Part shown: one piece after another, positions 5,688 through 12,747 of the stretch
How positions within the stretch are numbered: position 1 is the first letter of the stretch
Layout of the letters: each line of letters begins with the position of its first letter
The notes under the pieces: generated by a model
What the model saw: the letters and a program-made list of their open reading frames with translations, nothing else
Databases searched by the model: none
What the model was told of the DNA's origin: nothing
From: Candidatus Izemoplasma sp.
GTDB taxonomy: Bacteria; Bacillota_I; Bacilli_A; Izemoplasmatales; Izemoplasmataceae
NCBI GenBank assembly: GCA_007116205.1
Contig: SKIY01000045.1
Span: 1-12,747, forward strand
Direction: 5' to 3'
DNA length: 12,747 bases
Translations under genes and position numbers: made by a program

Positions 5688-8256
5688 ATGTATTGAATAC
5701 TAATGCCTCACCTTTTTGATCAACGGTAATCACATCACCATCATCTATAGAACCTTCTATAATACGTCTAGACAATGCCGTTTCCACCTCTTTTTGGATG
5801 AAGCGTTTCATTGGTCTAGCACCAAACTGAACATCATAAGCGCGGTCCAAAACAAATGCTTTAGCCTTATCAGTGAATACCATCGAAAGATTTTGCTCAC
5901 TGAGTTTTTTATTTAGCGCAGCAACTTGTAAATCAATTATTTTTAACACCTCTTGTTTTCTCAATGGTTTAAACAAAATCGTATCATCGATACGGTTTAA
6001 AAACTCTGGCTTAAAGTGTTTACGTAATCGTTCATAAACCAACTTTTCAACCTCAGGTTTTATCGAACCATCATCTTGCAACCCATCAAGTAATAAATCA
6101 CTGCCAATATTAGATGTCATAATAACGACTGTATTCTTAAAATTCACAATACGACCTTTCGCATCCGTTAAACGTCCATCATCAAGCAACTGAAGTAACA
6201 CATTAAAAACTTCTGGATGCGCCTTCTCGATTTCATCAAACAACAATACACTATACGGCTTACGACGCACCGCTTCTGTTAACTGACCACCTTCTTCATA
6301 CCCAACATACCCTGGCGGTGCTCCAATCAAACGCGCTACGGTATGTCTTTCTTGATACTCGCTCATATCAATACGAATCATATGGTCTTCACTATCAAAC
6401 AAAGCCTCAGCCAATGTTTTCGCAAGTTCCGTTTTCCCAACGCCTGTAGGCCCCATAAAGATAAAAGAACCAATTGGTCGATTAGGATCTTTAAGCAAAG
6501 CACGTGCGCGTAACACCGCATCAGTTACACTTTTAACAGCATTATCTTGTCCAATCACACGTCGGTGTAAATGCGCCTCTAAGTTTAATAATTTCTCTCG
6601 TTCACTTTCAACCAGTTTCGAGACAGGAATCCCTGTCCATTTTGAAATGATTTCCGCAATTTCGGCTTCTGTAACTTCTTCTTTAATAAGTTCATTGTGA
6701 TGCTCTTCACTACGCGCTTTCTCTAACGCTTTTTCAGCATCTGGTAAATCACCGTGTTTCAACTTCGCAAGTCGTTCTAAATCATACGCGCGACTCGCAT
6801 CATCAATTTCACGTTTAATAGACTCGATTCTTTGTTTCAACGTTTTAATATCTGTCAAGCCTGACTTCTCTTTCTCCCAACGAAGTTTTAACGCATCGTG
6901 TTGCTCTTTAATAGCTTCTATTTCGCGCTCTAAGTTATCCAGACGTTTCTTAGAAGCGGTGTCTTTTTCTTTAGATAGACTTGTTTTTTCTATCTCTAAC
7001 TGCAACAATTTTCTTGATAACCCATCAAGCTCACTCGGCATCGAATCGATTTCCGTCCGAATAAGTGCTGCAGCTTCATCCATCAAATCAATCGCTTTAT
7101 CAGGTAAAAACCGATCACTTATATATTTATGTGACAACTTAGCACAAGCAACTAAAGCTTGATCGCTAATACGGATTCCATGATGAATTTCAAAACGGTC
7201 TTTAATCCCACGCAATATAGAAATTGTATCTTCTACAGTAGGTTGATCAATAAGTACTTGCTGAAAACGTCTTTCAAGTGCCGCATCCTTCTCAATATAC
7301 TTGCGGTACTCATCAAGCGTAGTCGCCCCAATACAATGTAACTCTCCACGTGCAAGCATTGGTTTCAAAATATTACCAGCATCCATAGCACCATCAGTTT
7401 TTCCAGCACCAACAATTAAATGGAGCTCATCAATAAACAGCAAGATACGTCCATCACTCTCACTTACTTCATTTAAAACTGACTTTAATCGCTCTTCAAA
7501 CTCCCCCCGATATTTAGCACCAGCAACCAATGCCCCCATATCCAAAGCAAAAACCGTTTTCTCTTTTAACCCCTCAGGAACATCTCCTTGTAATATGCGC
7601 ATCGCTAGCCCCTCCGCAATCGCCGTTTTACCAACACCGGGTTCCCCGATTAACACAGGATTGTTTTTAGTTCTACGTGATAAAATGCGAATCACTCTGC
7701 GAATTTCTTCATCGCGGCCAATAACCGGGTCTAACTTTCCTGCTTTTGCAAGTTCTACAAGATCACGTCCGTATTTTTTTAATACTTCATACTGTGCTTC
7801 CGGAGTTTCACTCGTAACTTTTTTATCTTTACGAATCGTCTTTAAAGCAGTTTGAAACTCCGCTTCAGTAATATTGTGTTTCATAAATATCTTCTGTGAA
7901 TCAATATTCTTTTGCTGCAACAATGCCAAATACAAATGCTCAATACTTAAATAATCATCCCCAAGCTTTTTCATCATATCCGTTGCCTTAAGCATCGTTT
8001 GATTCGCCTGACGTGACATATACATTTCCCCAGATGACACTTTAGGGAGCTTTTCAATATAACTTGTTAGTTCAGAACGCACCATCGATACATCCACTTT
8101 TAAGTGTTCAAGCAGTTGAACAATTAAAGAGCCTTCAATAATTAATAAAGCCAAATGAAAATGTTCAGGTGTTATCACCTGATGGTCATAACGTGTCGCA
8201 ATATTTTGTGATTCACGCATCACCTCACGCATTTTTTCTGTCATTTTTTCTTCCAT
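5686..8256 (-). CDS. clpB: ATP-dependent disaggregase chaperone ClpB
   Basis: ClpB is a hexameric AAA+ unfoldase that threads aggregated proteins through its pore and works with DnaK and small heat-shock proteins. The protein is full length (856 residues). The N-domain with two Clp-N repeats covers about 1-145. AAA-1 has Walker A GEPGVGKT at 204-211, pore-loop KYRGEF at 248-253, Walker B ILLFIDE at 271-277 and arginine fingers at 329-330. The long coiled-coil middle domain at about 405-525 distinguishes ClpB from ClpC and ClpA. AAA-2 has Walker A GPTGVGKT at 602-609, pore-loop GYVGYEEGG at 649-657, Walker B VLLFDE at 670-675 and sensor-2 GARPMKR at 812-818. No ClpP-binding IGF/IGL loop is expected or seen. 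AGGAGG sits 8 nt before the ATG. It is second in an operon with hsp20, 48 nt downstream of it, under the CIRCE site, with a hairpin in between. It ends in TAA. Confidence 0.98.
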   Translation of the reverse strand: MEEKMTEKMREVMRESQNIATRYDHQVITPEHFHLALLIIEGSLIVQLLEHLKVDVSMVRSELTSYIEKLPKVSSGEMYMSRQANQTMLKATDMMKKLGDDYLSIEHLYLALLQQKNIDSQKIFMKHNITEAEFQTALKTIRKDKKVTSETPEAQYEVLKKYGRDLVELAKAGKLDPVIGRDEEIRRVIRILSRRTKNNPVLIGEPGVGKTAIAEGLAMRILQGDVPEGLKEKTVFALDMGALVAGAKYRGEFEERLKSVLNEVSESDGRILLFIDELHLIVGAGKTDGAMDAGNILKPMLARGELHCIGATTLDEYRKYIEKDAALERRFQQVLIDQPTVEDTISILRGIKDRFEIHHGIRISDQALVACAKLSHKYISDRFLPDKAIDLMDEAAALIRTEIDSMPSELDGLSRKLLQLEIEKTSLSKEKDTASKKRLDNLEREIEAIKEQHDALKLRWEKEKSGLTDIKTLKQRIESIKREIDDASRAYDLERLAKLKHGDLPDAEKALEKARSEEHHNELIKEEVTEAEIAEIISKWTGIPVSKLVESEREKLLNLEAHLHRRVIGQDNAVKSVTDAVLRARALLKDPNRPIGSFIFMGPTGVGKTELAKTLAEALFDSEDHMIRIDMSEYQERHTVARLIGAPPGYVGYEEGGQLTEAVRRKPYSVLLFDEIEKAHPEVFNVLLQLLDDGRLTDAKGRIVNFKNTVVIMTSNIGSDLLLDGLQDDGSIKPEVEKLVYERLRKHFKPEFLNRIDDTILFKPLRKQEVLKIIDLQVAALNKKLSEQNLSMVFTDKAKAFVLDRAYDVQFGARPMKRFIQKEVETALSRRIIEGSIDDGDVITVDQKGEALVFNT

Positions 8257-8264
8257 ATCATATA

Positions 8265-8300
8265 CCTCCTATAAAAACATCAGGGCAGATACCCTGATGT
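8265..8300 (-). terminator. Terminator-like hairpin and clpB ribosome site between hsp20 and clpB
   Basis: ACATCAGGG (8277-8285) and CCCTGATGT (8292-8300) form a perfect 9-bp stem with a 6-nt loop. On the minus strand the second arm runs directly into TTTTTATA and then the clpB ribosome site AGGAGG at 8265-8270. It begins only 4 nt after the hsp20 stop. No promoter fits between it and clpB, so clpB must be transcribed through it, and it would act as a partial terminator or a processing/stability hairpin. Confidence 0.7.
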
Positions 8301-8304
8301 CTCC

Positions 8305-8745
8305 TTATTCAACATCAATCACATAACCAGTCTTTTGTGCCGCAGATTTTTCTGCTAAAATTTTCAAGACACCTTCTTCAAGACGTGCTTTAACTTTTGC
8401 AGGGTCAACCTCAGGCAAATGGATCATCCGTTTCATCGAGCTAACGCGACGTTCACGATGTAAATAATTACTGTCTGAATCCTTGTCGTCTTTTTCTTCT
8501 TTACGTTCAACCGTTATCGATAAGGTTTGATCATCATATGATACTTTAACCTCATCGCGTTTTACGCCTGGAAGATCTGCTTCAATCGCGTAAAACTTAT
8601 CTTCATCACGAACATCAATCTTAAATGTATCGTGCTTTATAGAACGAAACGGCGACGTATTGAAGAAATCATCTAAGACATCGTAAAAGTCCACAAACTC
8701 ATCTTGCTTGCGTGGTGATGTTGAGAAAGGTGTAAGTTTAAACAT
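8305..8745 (-). CDS. Hsp20/alpha-crystallin small heat-shock protein
   Basis: This is a small heat-shock protein of 146 residues, an ATP-independent holdase that forms oligomers and hands clients to DnaK/ClpB. The alpha-crystallin domain covers about 40-132. Its signatures are FYAIEADLPGVKRDEVKVSY (51-70), HRERRVSSMKRMIHLPEVD (96-114), and A-x-L-E-E-G-V-L at 120-127 in place of the common A-x-x-x-N-G-V-L. The C-terminal tail contains IDV at 143-145, a fit to the I/V-x-I/V anchor that docks neighbouring dimers. The N-terminal arm is short and rich in Phe and Asp. The start is ATG with AGGAGG 8 nt upstream. It is the first gene of the hsp20-clpB operon, with a CIRCE operator and sigma-A promoter just before it. 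The names hsp18, hspA and ibpA are used in different groups, so I assign no symbol. Confidence 0.95.
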   Translation of the reverse strand: MFKLTPFSTSPRKQDEFVDFYDVLDDFFNTSPFRSIKHDTFKIDVRDEDKFYAIEADLPGVKRDEVKVSYDDQTLSITVERKEEKDDKDSDSNYLHRERRVSSMKRMIHLPEVDPAKVKARLEEGVLKILAEKSAAQKTGYVIDVE

Positions 8746-8774
8746 AAAACAAACCTCCTAAAATATTATATTTG

Positions 8775-8801
8775 TTAGCACTCTTTACACTCGAGTGCTA
8801 A
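8775..8801. promoter_or_regulatory. CIRCE operator (HrcA binding site)
   Basis: TTAGCACTC at 8775-8783 and GAGTGCTAA at 8793-8801 flank exactly nine bases. This is a perfect match to the CIRCE consensus bound by the heat-shock repressor HrcA. It starts about 10 bp downstream of the -10 box of the hsp20 promoter and ends 29 bp before the hsp20 start codon, the usual position in the 5' leader. The spacer also contains CACTC next to the right half-site, giving an overlapping palindrome CACTCGAGTG at 8788-8797. Confidence 0.97.
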
Positions 8802-8810
8802 TGCAATTAT

Positions 8811-8839
8811 ATTTTAACCATACATCCGTATTTTGTCAA
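8811..8839 (-). promoter_or_regulatory. Sigma-A promoter of hsp20-clpB
   Basis: On the minus strand, a consensus TTGACA (8834-8839) is followed after exactly 17 bp by TAAAAT (8811-8816). The predicted transcription start, near 8804, lies at the edge of the CIRCE element, so HrcA bound there would block initiation or escape. No CtsR heptad repeat is seen nearby. Confidence 0.9.
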
Positions 8840-8850
8840 GAGGTTTGAAT

Positions 8851-8884
8851 AAAAAAATACAGTGTTTTTTCCACACTGTATTTT
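8851..8884 (-). terminator. Rho-independent terminator of the GltS-family gene
   Basis: A perfect 12-bp stem (arms 8854-8865 and 8873-8884, 7-nt loop) has a T-rich exit on the minus strand down to 8851. It begins 6 nt after the symporter stop codon and ends just before the -35 box of the hsp20 promoter, insulating the heat-shock operon. Confidence 0.85.
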
Positions 8885-8890
8885 ATTAAA

Positions 8891-10315
8891 CTAGGTAATC
8901 TCAGAAGCATCTTTTTTACCGAAATATAAAAGTCCAAGCAGTAACCAACCAATCATTACAACCGTAACAAATATAAAAACAGCAAAAATACCAAAATTAT
9001 AAATTAATGGGACACTCAATGCTGTCATAACCCCTCCCCCAACAAAGGGTTCAAATAGTAACTGCTTATAACCAAACGCTTCTAACGCCTTCGTATCGCC
9101 TTTAGAGTCAACAATACGGATAAGCATTAACCCAGCCGCTGTCATCCCCATCGATTGACCAAAATCTCCAATCCCACGTTCAAACCAGTTTTTTGGTATC
9201 ATTCGTCGTGCTAAAAATAAAAACGCCAGCACATTCCACGTTATACCAACTAAGGCTAACGCTAAAAATACTTCAATATTAGCACCAATCACCTGAAGTG
9301 ACAAGGTTCCAATAGCACTCACGATCAAAAAATCTAAAGCCAACCCTTGTAGACGCTGAATCATCGCACGGTCTACTAAATGATACTTATCATATTTATC
9401 GAGTATAACCTGTAAGATTACGCCACCAATCATCGCCATCGGAAATAAAGGAATATACGCAAATATAACAACATTTCCTTGCGCACCCCAAGTCACACTT
9501 TCAAGCCAAATTAACAATTCTAACATCCCATAACCAAGCAAAATCGCAATACCGATCATACCAAGATGTAATGCCAACGGCTCAATAGATTGCGGTGACA
9601 CCGTCAACGATCCACTCGGTTTTCGGTCTTCAACGTCAACGATTCCACGAAGTTGTGCTTCATCAAAATCTTCAGGACTATTTAAAAAGTTCGTTTTTGA
9701 GTTTCGCACACCCCAGTTAATTAAAAAGACTCCGATCACAACACCACTCACAACACCAACCGTTGCTAATCCAAGGGCAAGATCAGCCCCTTCTGCAAAT
9801 CCAAGCTCAACAAACGTCGACTCTAACCCTGCAGCAGTACCATGACCACCTTCAAAAGCAATCTCAATTAACGCCCCTACCATAGGATTGGCGTCAAAAA
9901 GTGGCACTAATAAAACCATAGTAATTAATAACCCAAACACATATTGTCCCCAAGCAACCGTTTGCCCAAAAGATACTTGTGGCCCCGCAGTCATCCATAT
10001 TTCTTTAACATTAGGAATTTTCTTACCTAAAAAAAGCGCTGCAAAAATAACACTAATCAACAACCCAGGCAACGAACTCATAACTTCAATAACGGGCCCT
10101 GTAAAAATACCGTATTCAGCATTTTCAAACCTATCAAAATTCGTTAATATCGGTCCCAAAACACTCGGGCCGAGCAACAAAAATATAAACCCAGCAATAA
10201 CCGAACTCGGAAGGAAATATTTAGAAAATATATTAAACTTAATACGGATTAACTTAGCAACCACTAATCCAACACTAATCAACAAAATCGTAAAAGCAAT
10301 AACTTCCGCATTCAT
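8891..10315 (-). CDS. GltS-family sodium/glutamate-type symporter
   Basis: This is a 474-residue polytopic membrane protein with the two inverted halves expected of the ESS/GltS family of Na+-coupled glutamate carriers. The first half carries the hallmark re-entrant loop FEGGHGTAAGL at about 154-164. The second half has the matching ERGIGDFGQSMGMTAAGL at about 379-396. A hydrophilic linker at about 203-244, rich in Asp and Glu, separates them. It is longer than E. coli GltS (about 400 residues), as in some Gram-positive members. Start: ATG 10315 follows GGAGG at ideal spacing; the frame could extend six codons to an earlier ATG, but that start has no ribosome site. It is a single-gene unit with its own promoter and terminator. 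Specificity for glutamate is a family inference; other amino- or organic acids are possible. It ends in TAG. Confidence 0.87.
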   Translation of the reverse strand: MNAEVIAFTILLISVGLVVAKLIRIKFNIFSKYFLPSSVIAGFIFLLLGPSVLGPILTNFDRFENAEYGIFTGPVIEVMSSLPGLLISVIFAALFLGKKIPNVKEIWMTAGPQVSFGQTVAWGQYVFGLLITMVLLVPLFDANPMVGALIEIAFEGGHGTAAGLESTFVELGFAEGADLALGLATVGVVSGVVIGVFLINWGVRNSKTNFLNSPEDFDEAQLRGIVDVEDRKPSGSLTVSPQSIEPLALHLGMIGIAILLGYGMLELLIWLESVTWGAQGNVVIFAYIPLFPMAMIGGVILQVILDKYDKYHLVDRAMIQRLQGLALDFLIVSAIGTLSLQVIGANIEVFLALALVGITWNVLAFLFLARRMIPKNWFERGIGDFGQSMGMTAAGLMLIRIVDSKGDTKALEAFGYKQLLFEPFVGGGVMTALSVPLIYNFGIFAVFIFVTVVMIGWLLLGLLYFGKKDASEIT

Positions 10316-10346
10316 AAATAACCTCCAGTACACTATTTGTAATTTT

Positions 10347-10355
10347 ATTATGCCA
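10347..10355 (-). promoter_or_regulatory. Possible extended -10 promoter for the GltS-family gene
   Basis: Minus-strand TGG-CATAAT is a TGn-extended -10 box 31 nt before the chosen ATG, lying after the terminator of the upstream EAL gene. The -35 region lacks a good match. The position is right for the only promoter this gene can have, but the motif alone is moderate evidence. Confidence 0.5.
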
Positions 10356-10387
10356 CACTTTTATCTCCATTGCATCCATCATCCATT

Positions 10388-10411
10388 AAAAAAGCCGTAA
10401 AATTACGACTT
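10388..10411 (-). terminator. Rho-independent terminator of the EAL gene
   Basis: Arms at about 10392-10399 and 10404-10411 pair on the minus-strand RNA with one G-U wobble and a four-base loop, followed by a run of six T (10393 down to 10388). The TAA stop of the EAL gene lies inside it. Confidence 0.75.
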
Positions 10412-12049
10412 CTTCTTATTATTATAGGCAATCATAAAAGCTTTCGCTTCATCAATAGGTAATGGTTTAGCGTAATAAAATCCCTGTCCAAAATCACACC
10501 CAAGATTCTTAAGTGCCTTTTCAAGGCGTTCCGTTTCTATTCCTTCAGCAACCACTTCAATATCGAGTTCATGGGCATAGTTGATAATCATCTTAACCAA
10601 ACTTTCAGTCCCTTTATCCTGAAACATCCGCATCACAAAATCACAATCAATTTTTAAACGATCAATCGGCAGTTCACTAAGGCATGATAACGTTGAATAC
10701 CCCGTTCCAAAATCGTCAATAGCCATCGGTATGCCAGCTTCTTTAAGCGTTGTTAAAAGTGTTCTCGTAAGATTGAGATTCAGCATAACCGTTGATTCAG
10801 TCATCTCAATACCAATCGTTTTATCTTTATAATTTTCTTCTTTAATAAGCTCAATAATACGCTCAATCAAACTCGGATTGTACAAATTACGCTGCGAAAC
10901 ATTAATGTTAATCATCACATCATTCTTTGAAGTGAGTTTTGGGTAATCGGCGATAACTTCCTTAACAATCCATTCGGTAATTGAATCGATTAACTTCGTC
11001 TCCTCAGCCAATGGAATAAACTCTAGCGGGTTAATAACTTCGCCATCCTTCTTCCATCGAATCAACGCTTCAAACGCGACCACTTGATCCGTCTTCAAAT
11101 CAACAATCGGATGATACAGTAAATAAAGCTCCTTATTCTTAATCGCCATCGGTAAAGACCCAAGTCGTTCCAAATGATGATGCGGATAACTGAAATCACT
11201 TTGATATATTGAATATTTCAGCATATTCTTTTTAGCATGTAGCGCTGCAATCTCGCTTGCGCGAAACGCATCCAAACGTGAAAAATCTTCTGTTCTACCA
11301 ATATACACACCAATCGCAATATCAACATACAAAGGAACATCATTTATAACAAACGTTTCATCCTCAAAACGTTGTAACATCTTGACATAATTATTTTTAA
11401 AAGATTTTTGACTTAACTCTATCCATAGCTTCCGCGTATCTACTTGATAAATTTCAGCACCATCCAATACCTCTATAAGCGCTGCATATATTTTCTTTAA
11501 TAGCTCAGCGTATTGTTCACGTCCGATTAACACAACAATATCCTCATAGTTATTAATCAGCATCGTCAAAGAAACATCTGCAGAATCGCTTTCATGCTCA
11601 TCAAATTTAGATAAATACATTTGGTAATTGGGAATCCCTGTTTCAGTCGCATGGGTATATAACTCATGAATCGTTTCAAACTGATAACGTACGCGATCTA
11701 AAATAAATCCTACCAAAGCGCCCACACCCATAAAGTACAACATTCGATAAACCCAGTTAATCGTATCTTGCATGACGATTGTAGTCGTGTCGTGTGGCAT
11801 AATCGGACCAAGTAAAAGTCCTGCAATAACCCCAATAACAAGACCACCTTTTATCCCATATACTGCACTTATAAAAACAATAGGAATATACATAGCGTGT
11901 AAATACGCATTTTGCGTCCCACCAGTAAAGTATACAAAAAAGTAAACCAGTACCAACATCAATAAAACAACGCTTAAAAAGACAGGTGAAAATCGTTGGG
12001 ATGTTTGTATAAAGAACTTTGTCCAAAAAGATTTAGTTAGTATTTTCAT
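10403..12049 (-). CDS. Membrane-anchored c-di-GMP phosphodiesterase: degenerate GGDEF - EAL
   Basis: The protein is predicted to hydrolyse cyclic-di-GMP to pGpG. Numbered from the ATG (548 residues), about 22-118 hold some four membrane helices with an AVYGIKGGLVIGVIAG motif, as in sensor kinases with a KdpD-like membrane module. Residues about 136-285 are a decayed GGDEF domain: it starts TGIPNYQMYLSKF, and the GGDEF signature reads DTRKL (204-208), so it cannot make c-di-GMP. The EAL domain spans about 300-545 and keeps all metal and catalytic positions: Glu327 (FEALIRW), Asn383 (ININVS), Glu415 (IEMTES), Asp445-Asp446 (IDDFGTGYSTL), Lys466, Glu502 (AEGIET) and Gln522 (GQGFYYAKPL). ATG 12049 is my start; a GTG at 12058 is possible, and neither has a clean ribosome site. 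It is transcribed alone, between its own extended -10 box and a terminator. Confidence 0.92.
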   Translation of the reverse strand: MKILTKSFWTKFFIQTSQRFSPVFLSVVLLMLVLVYFFVYFTGGTQNAYLHAMYIPIVFISAVYGIKGGLVIGVIAGLLLGPIMPHDTTTIVMQDTINWVYRMLYFMGVGALVGFILDRVRYQFETIHELYTHATETGIPNYQMYLSKFDEHESDSADVSLTMLINNYEDIVVLIGREQYAELLKKIYAALIEVLDGAEIYQVDTRKLWIELSQKSFKNNYVKMLQRFEDETFVINDVPLYVDIAIGVYIGRTEDFSRLDAFRASEIAALHAKKNMLKYSIYQSDFSYPHHHLERLGSLPMAIKNKELYLLYHPIVDLKTDQVVAFEALIRWKKDGEVINPLEFIPLAEETKLIDSITEWIVKEVIADYPKLTSKNDVMININVSQRNLYNPSLIERIIELIKEENYKDKTIGIEMTESTVMLNLNLTRTLLTTLKEAGIPMAIDDFGTGYSTLSCLSELPIDRLKIDCDFVMRMFQDKGTESLVKMIINYAHELDIEVVAEGIETERLEKALKNLGCDFGQGFYYAKPLPIDEAKAFMIAYNNKKKS

Positions 12050-12081
12050 ATACCCCACACTTTCTTTTTACCATTACCTTA

Positions 12082-12090
12082 ATTGTAACA
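12082..12090 (-). promoter_or_regulatory. Possible extended -10 promoter for the EAL gene
   Basis: Minus-strand TGT-TACAAT gives a TGn-extended -10 box about 33 nt before the ATG, just after the stop of the fetB-like gene. No good -35 is seen upstream, where it would lie inside the fetB-like coding end. I see no terminator between the two genes, so some read-through from fetB is also possible. Confidence 0.5.
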
Positions 12091-12094
12091 TGTT

Positions 12095-12747
12095 TTAATT
12101 AAGTTGCTTCTGTGAATTAAAAAAAGTTCTCACGCCAAAATACAAGAAAATAAACGTTGTCACACTCACGCCACCTAAAATACCAAGCATAATAACAATT
12201 TGATACATGATTGCAAGCGTCGGATCAACCCCAGACAAAATTTGACCCGTCATCATACCTGGTAAAAAAATAATCCCCATACCTAACATACTATTAAGCG
12301 TCGGTAATAACGCTGCATCAAAAGCATCATTCACAATATCCTTACTTGCCTCCTCAGGTGTTGCCCCTAAAACCAAAGCCTCTTCAATCGCATCATTTCC
12401 GTCCTTAAAACGCGTAATAAGTGTATGCACACCTAAAGAAATACCCGTCATACTATTTCCAATAATCATGCCACTAATTGGGATAATATATTGTGGGTCA
12501 TAATAAGGTTCTACGCCAATAACCGCCCAAATAAAGAATAAAATGATTGGTAAGGTGCCTAAAGGCATCGCGAGTACAATTGTTCGCTTTAACTTCTCGC
12601 TCAACTCACCCTTAAATTTACGAAACAACGTAAATACAGCAAAAGATACCATAATTAAAATAATAGCAAGGGTAATCAATGGATTTGCATAATCAAAAAT
12701 TACCATCAATAAATATCCGACCAACACCAACTGCAATGTCATACGAA
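12095..12747 (-). CDS. fetB: FetB/UPF0014-family ABC-type transporter permease (5' end beyond window)
   Basis: This is the C-terminal part of a polytopic inner-membrane protein of the FetB (YbbM, UPF0014) family, which pairs with the ATPase FetA in E. coli in an exporter linked to iron homeostasis. About 217 codons are present, of roughly 250-260 usual for the family. The frame stays open through the right edge: an in-frame Arg codon precedes the Met at 12742, matching the family context R-M-x-x-Q-L-x-x-x-G-Y. Numbered from that Met, signatures are IIPISGMIIGNSMTGISL at 86-103, the coupling-helix-like EEALVLGATPEEA at 120-132, and LPTLNSMLGMGIIFLPGMMT at 146-165. Six or so hydrophobic helices are visible. 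The FetA-type ATPase, if present, would lie outside the window to the right. The stop is TAA with no clear terminator after it. Confidence 0.88.
   Translation of the reverse strand, partial: RMTLQLVLVGYLLMVIFDYANPLITLAIILIMVSFAVFTLFRKFKGELSEKLKRTIVLAMPLGTLPIILFFIWAVIGVEPYYDPQYIIPISGMIIGNSMTGISLGVHTLITRFKDGNDAIEEALVLGATPEEASKDIVNDAFDAALLPTLNSMLGMGIIFLPGMMTGQILSGVDPTLAIMYQIVIMLGILGGVSVTTFIFLYFGVRTFFNSQKQLN

Noticed and set aside
7301..7855. A 184-codon open frame on the plus strand opposite clpB.
   Set aside because: It lies wholly antisense to the AAA-1 region of clpB, has no ribosome site, and its translation resembles no protein family and looks like the complement of a real gene.
8831..8849. 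A possible CtsR site near the hsp20 -35 box (TTTGTCAA and GGTTTGAA).
   Set aside because: CtsR needs two direct TTTGAC/GGTCAAA heptads separated by three bases; these fragments do not match in sequence, orientation and spacing.
10364..10387. A run of CCAT/CATC repeats upstream of the symporter gene.
   Set aside because: The units are irregular and few; this looks like chance low complexity between a promoter and a terminator.
9888..10400. A 170-codon open frame on the plus strand opposite the symporter start.
   Set aside because: It is antisense to the GltS-family gene and its promoter, with an unnatural composition and no ribosome-binding site.
11757..12026. An 89-codon Cys/Trp/Tyr-rich frame inside the EAL gene on the same strand.
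   Set aside because: It is an alternative frame of the membrane region of the EAL protein; its composition is typical of out-of-frame translation.

Overview
The window is an AT-rich stretch of bacterial chromosome made of ordinary, intact genes. Several traits point to a low-GC Gram-positive bacterium (Bacillota) or one of its TGA-as-stop mollicute relatives of the Acholeplasma/Izemoplasma/Haloplasma type. These are strong AGGAGG ribosome-binding sites, sigma-A-type promoters, a perfect CIRCE element, an rlmH/trmFO/xer cluster and a folate-type TrmFO. Tryptophan is read from TGG and TGA serves as a real stop (end of the xer gene), so the Mycoplasma/Spiroplasma code is not in use. The lineage is my inference and cannot be fixed from this window.

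Layout, left to right. (1) 41-2701, minus strand: a tight operon transcribed trmFO -> xer-type tyrosine recombinase -> rlmH. Its genes overlap at both junctions and it is served by an extended -10 promoter. (2) 2702-3031: a 330-base intergenic region between divergent transcripts. It holds the trmFO promoter and a small inverted repeat, and nothing else I recognise. (3) 3032-4543, plus strand: a membrane-bound diguanylate cyclase (7TM - PAS-like - GGDEF), the only plus-strand gene, ending in a terminator shared with the convergent neighbour. (4) 4567-5629, minus strand: two overlapping half-size ChrA-family transporter genes. (5) 5686-8745, minus strand: an hsp20-clpB heat-shock operon. It starts at a consensus promoter followed by a perfect CIRCE operator, and a terminator-like hairpin sits between the two genes. 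(6) 8891-10315, minus strand: a GltS-family sodium/glutamate-type symporter. (7) 10403-12049, minus strand: a membrane-anchored EAL phosphodiesterase carrying a degenerate GGDEF domain. (8) 12095 to the right edge, minus strand: a FetB/UPF0014 membrane permease gene, cut by the edge of the window.

How the genes fit together. TrmFO and RlmH modify tRNA and 23S rRNA, and the recombinase is the XerC/D type that resolves chromosome dimers, so the first operon is housekeeping. Hsp20 holds denaturing proteins and ClpB pulls aggregates apart, and the CIRCE site puts both under HrcA. The GGDEF and EAL proteins give the cell a route to make and to degrade cyclic-di-GMP, although they are about 6 kb apart in separate transcripts. 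Each transcription unit is bounded by a recognisable hairpin terminator except the rlmH end and the fetB end.

I see no mobile element, CRISPR array, tRNA or rRNA, and no convincing undescribed system. The most informative observations are regulatory: CIRCE control of hsp20-clpB, the hairpin between these two genes, and the c-di-GMP enzyme pair.
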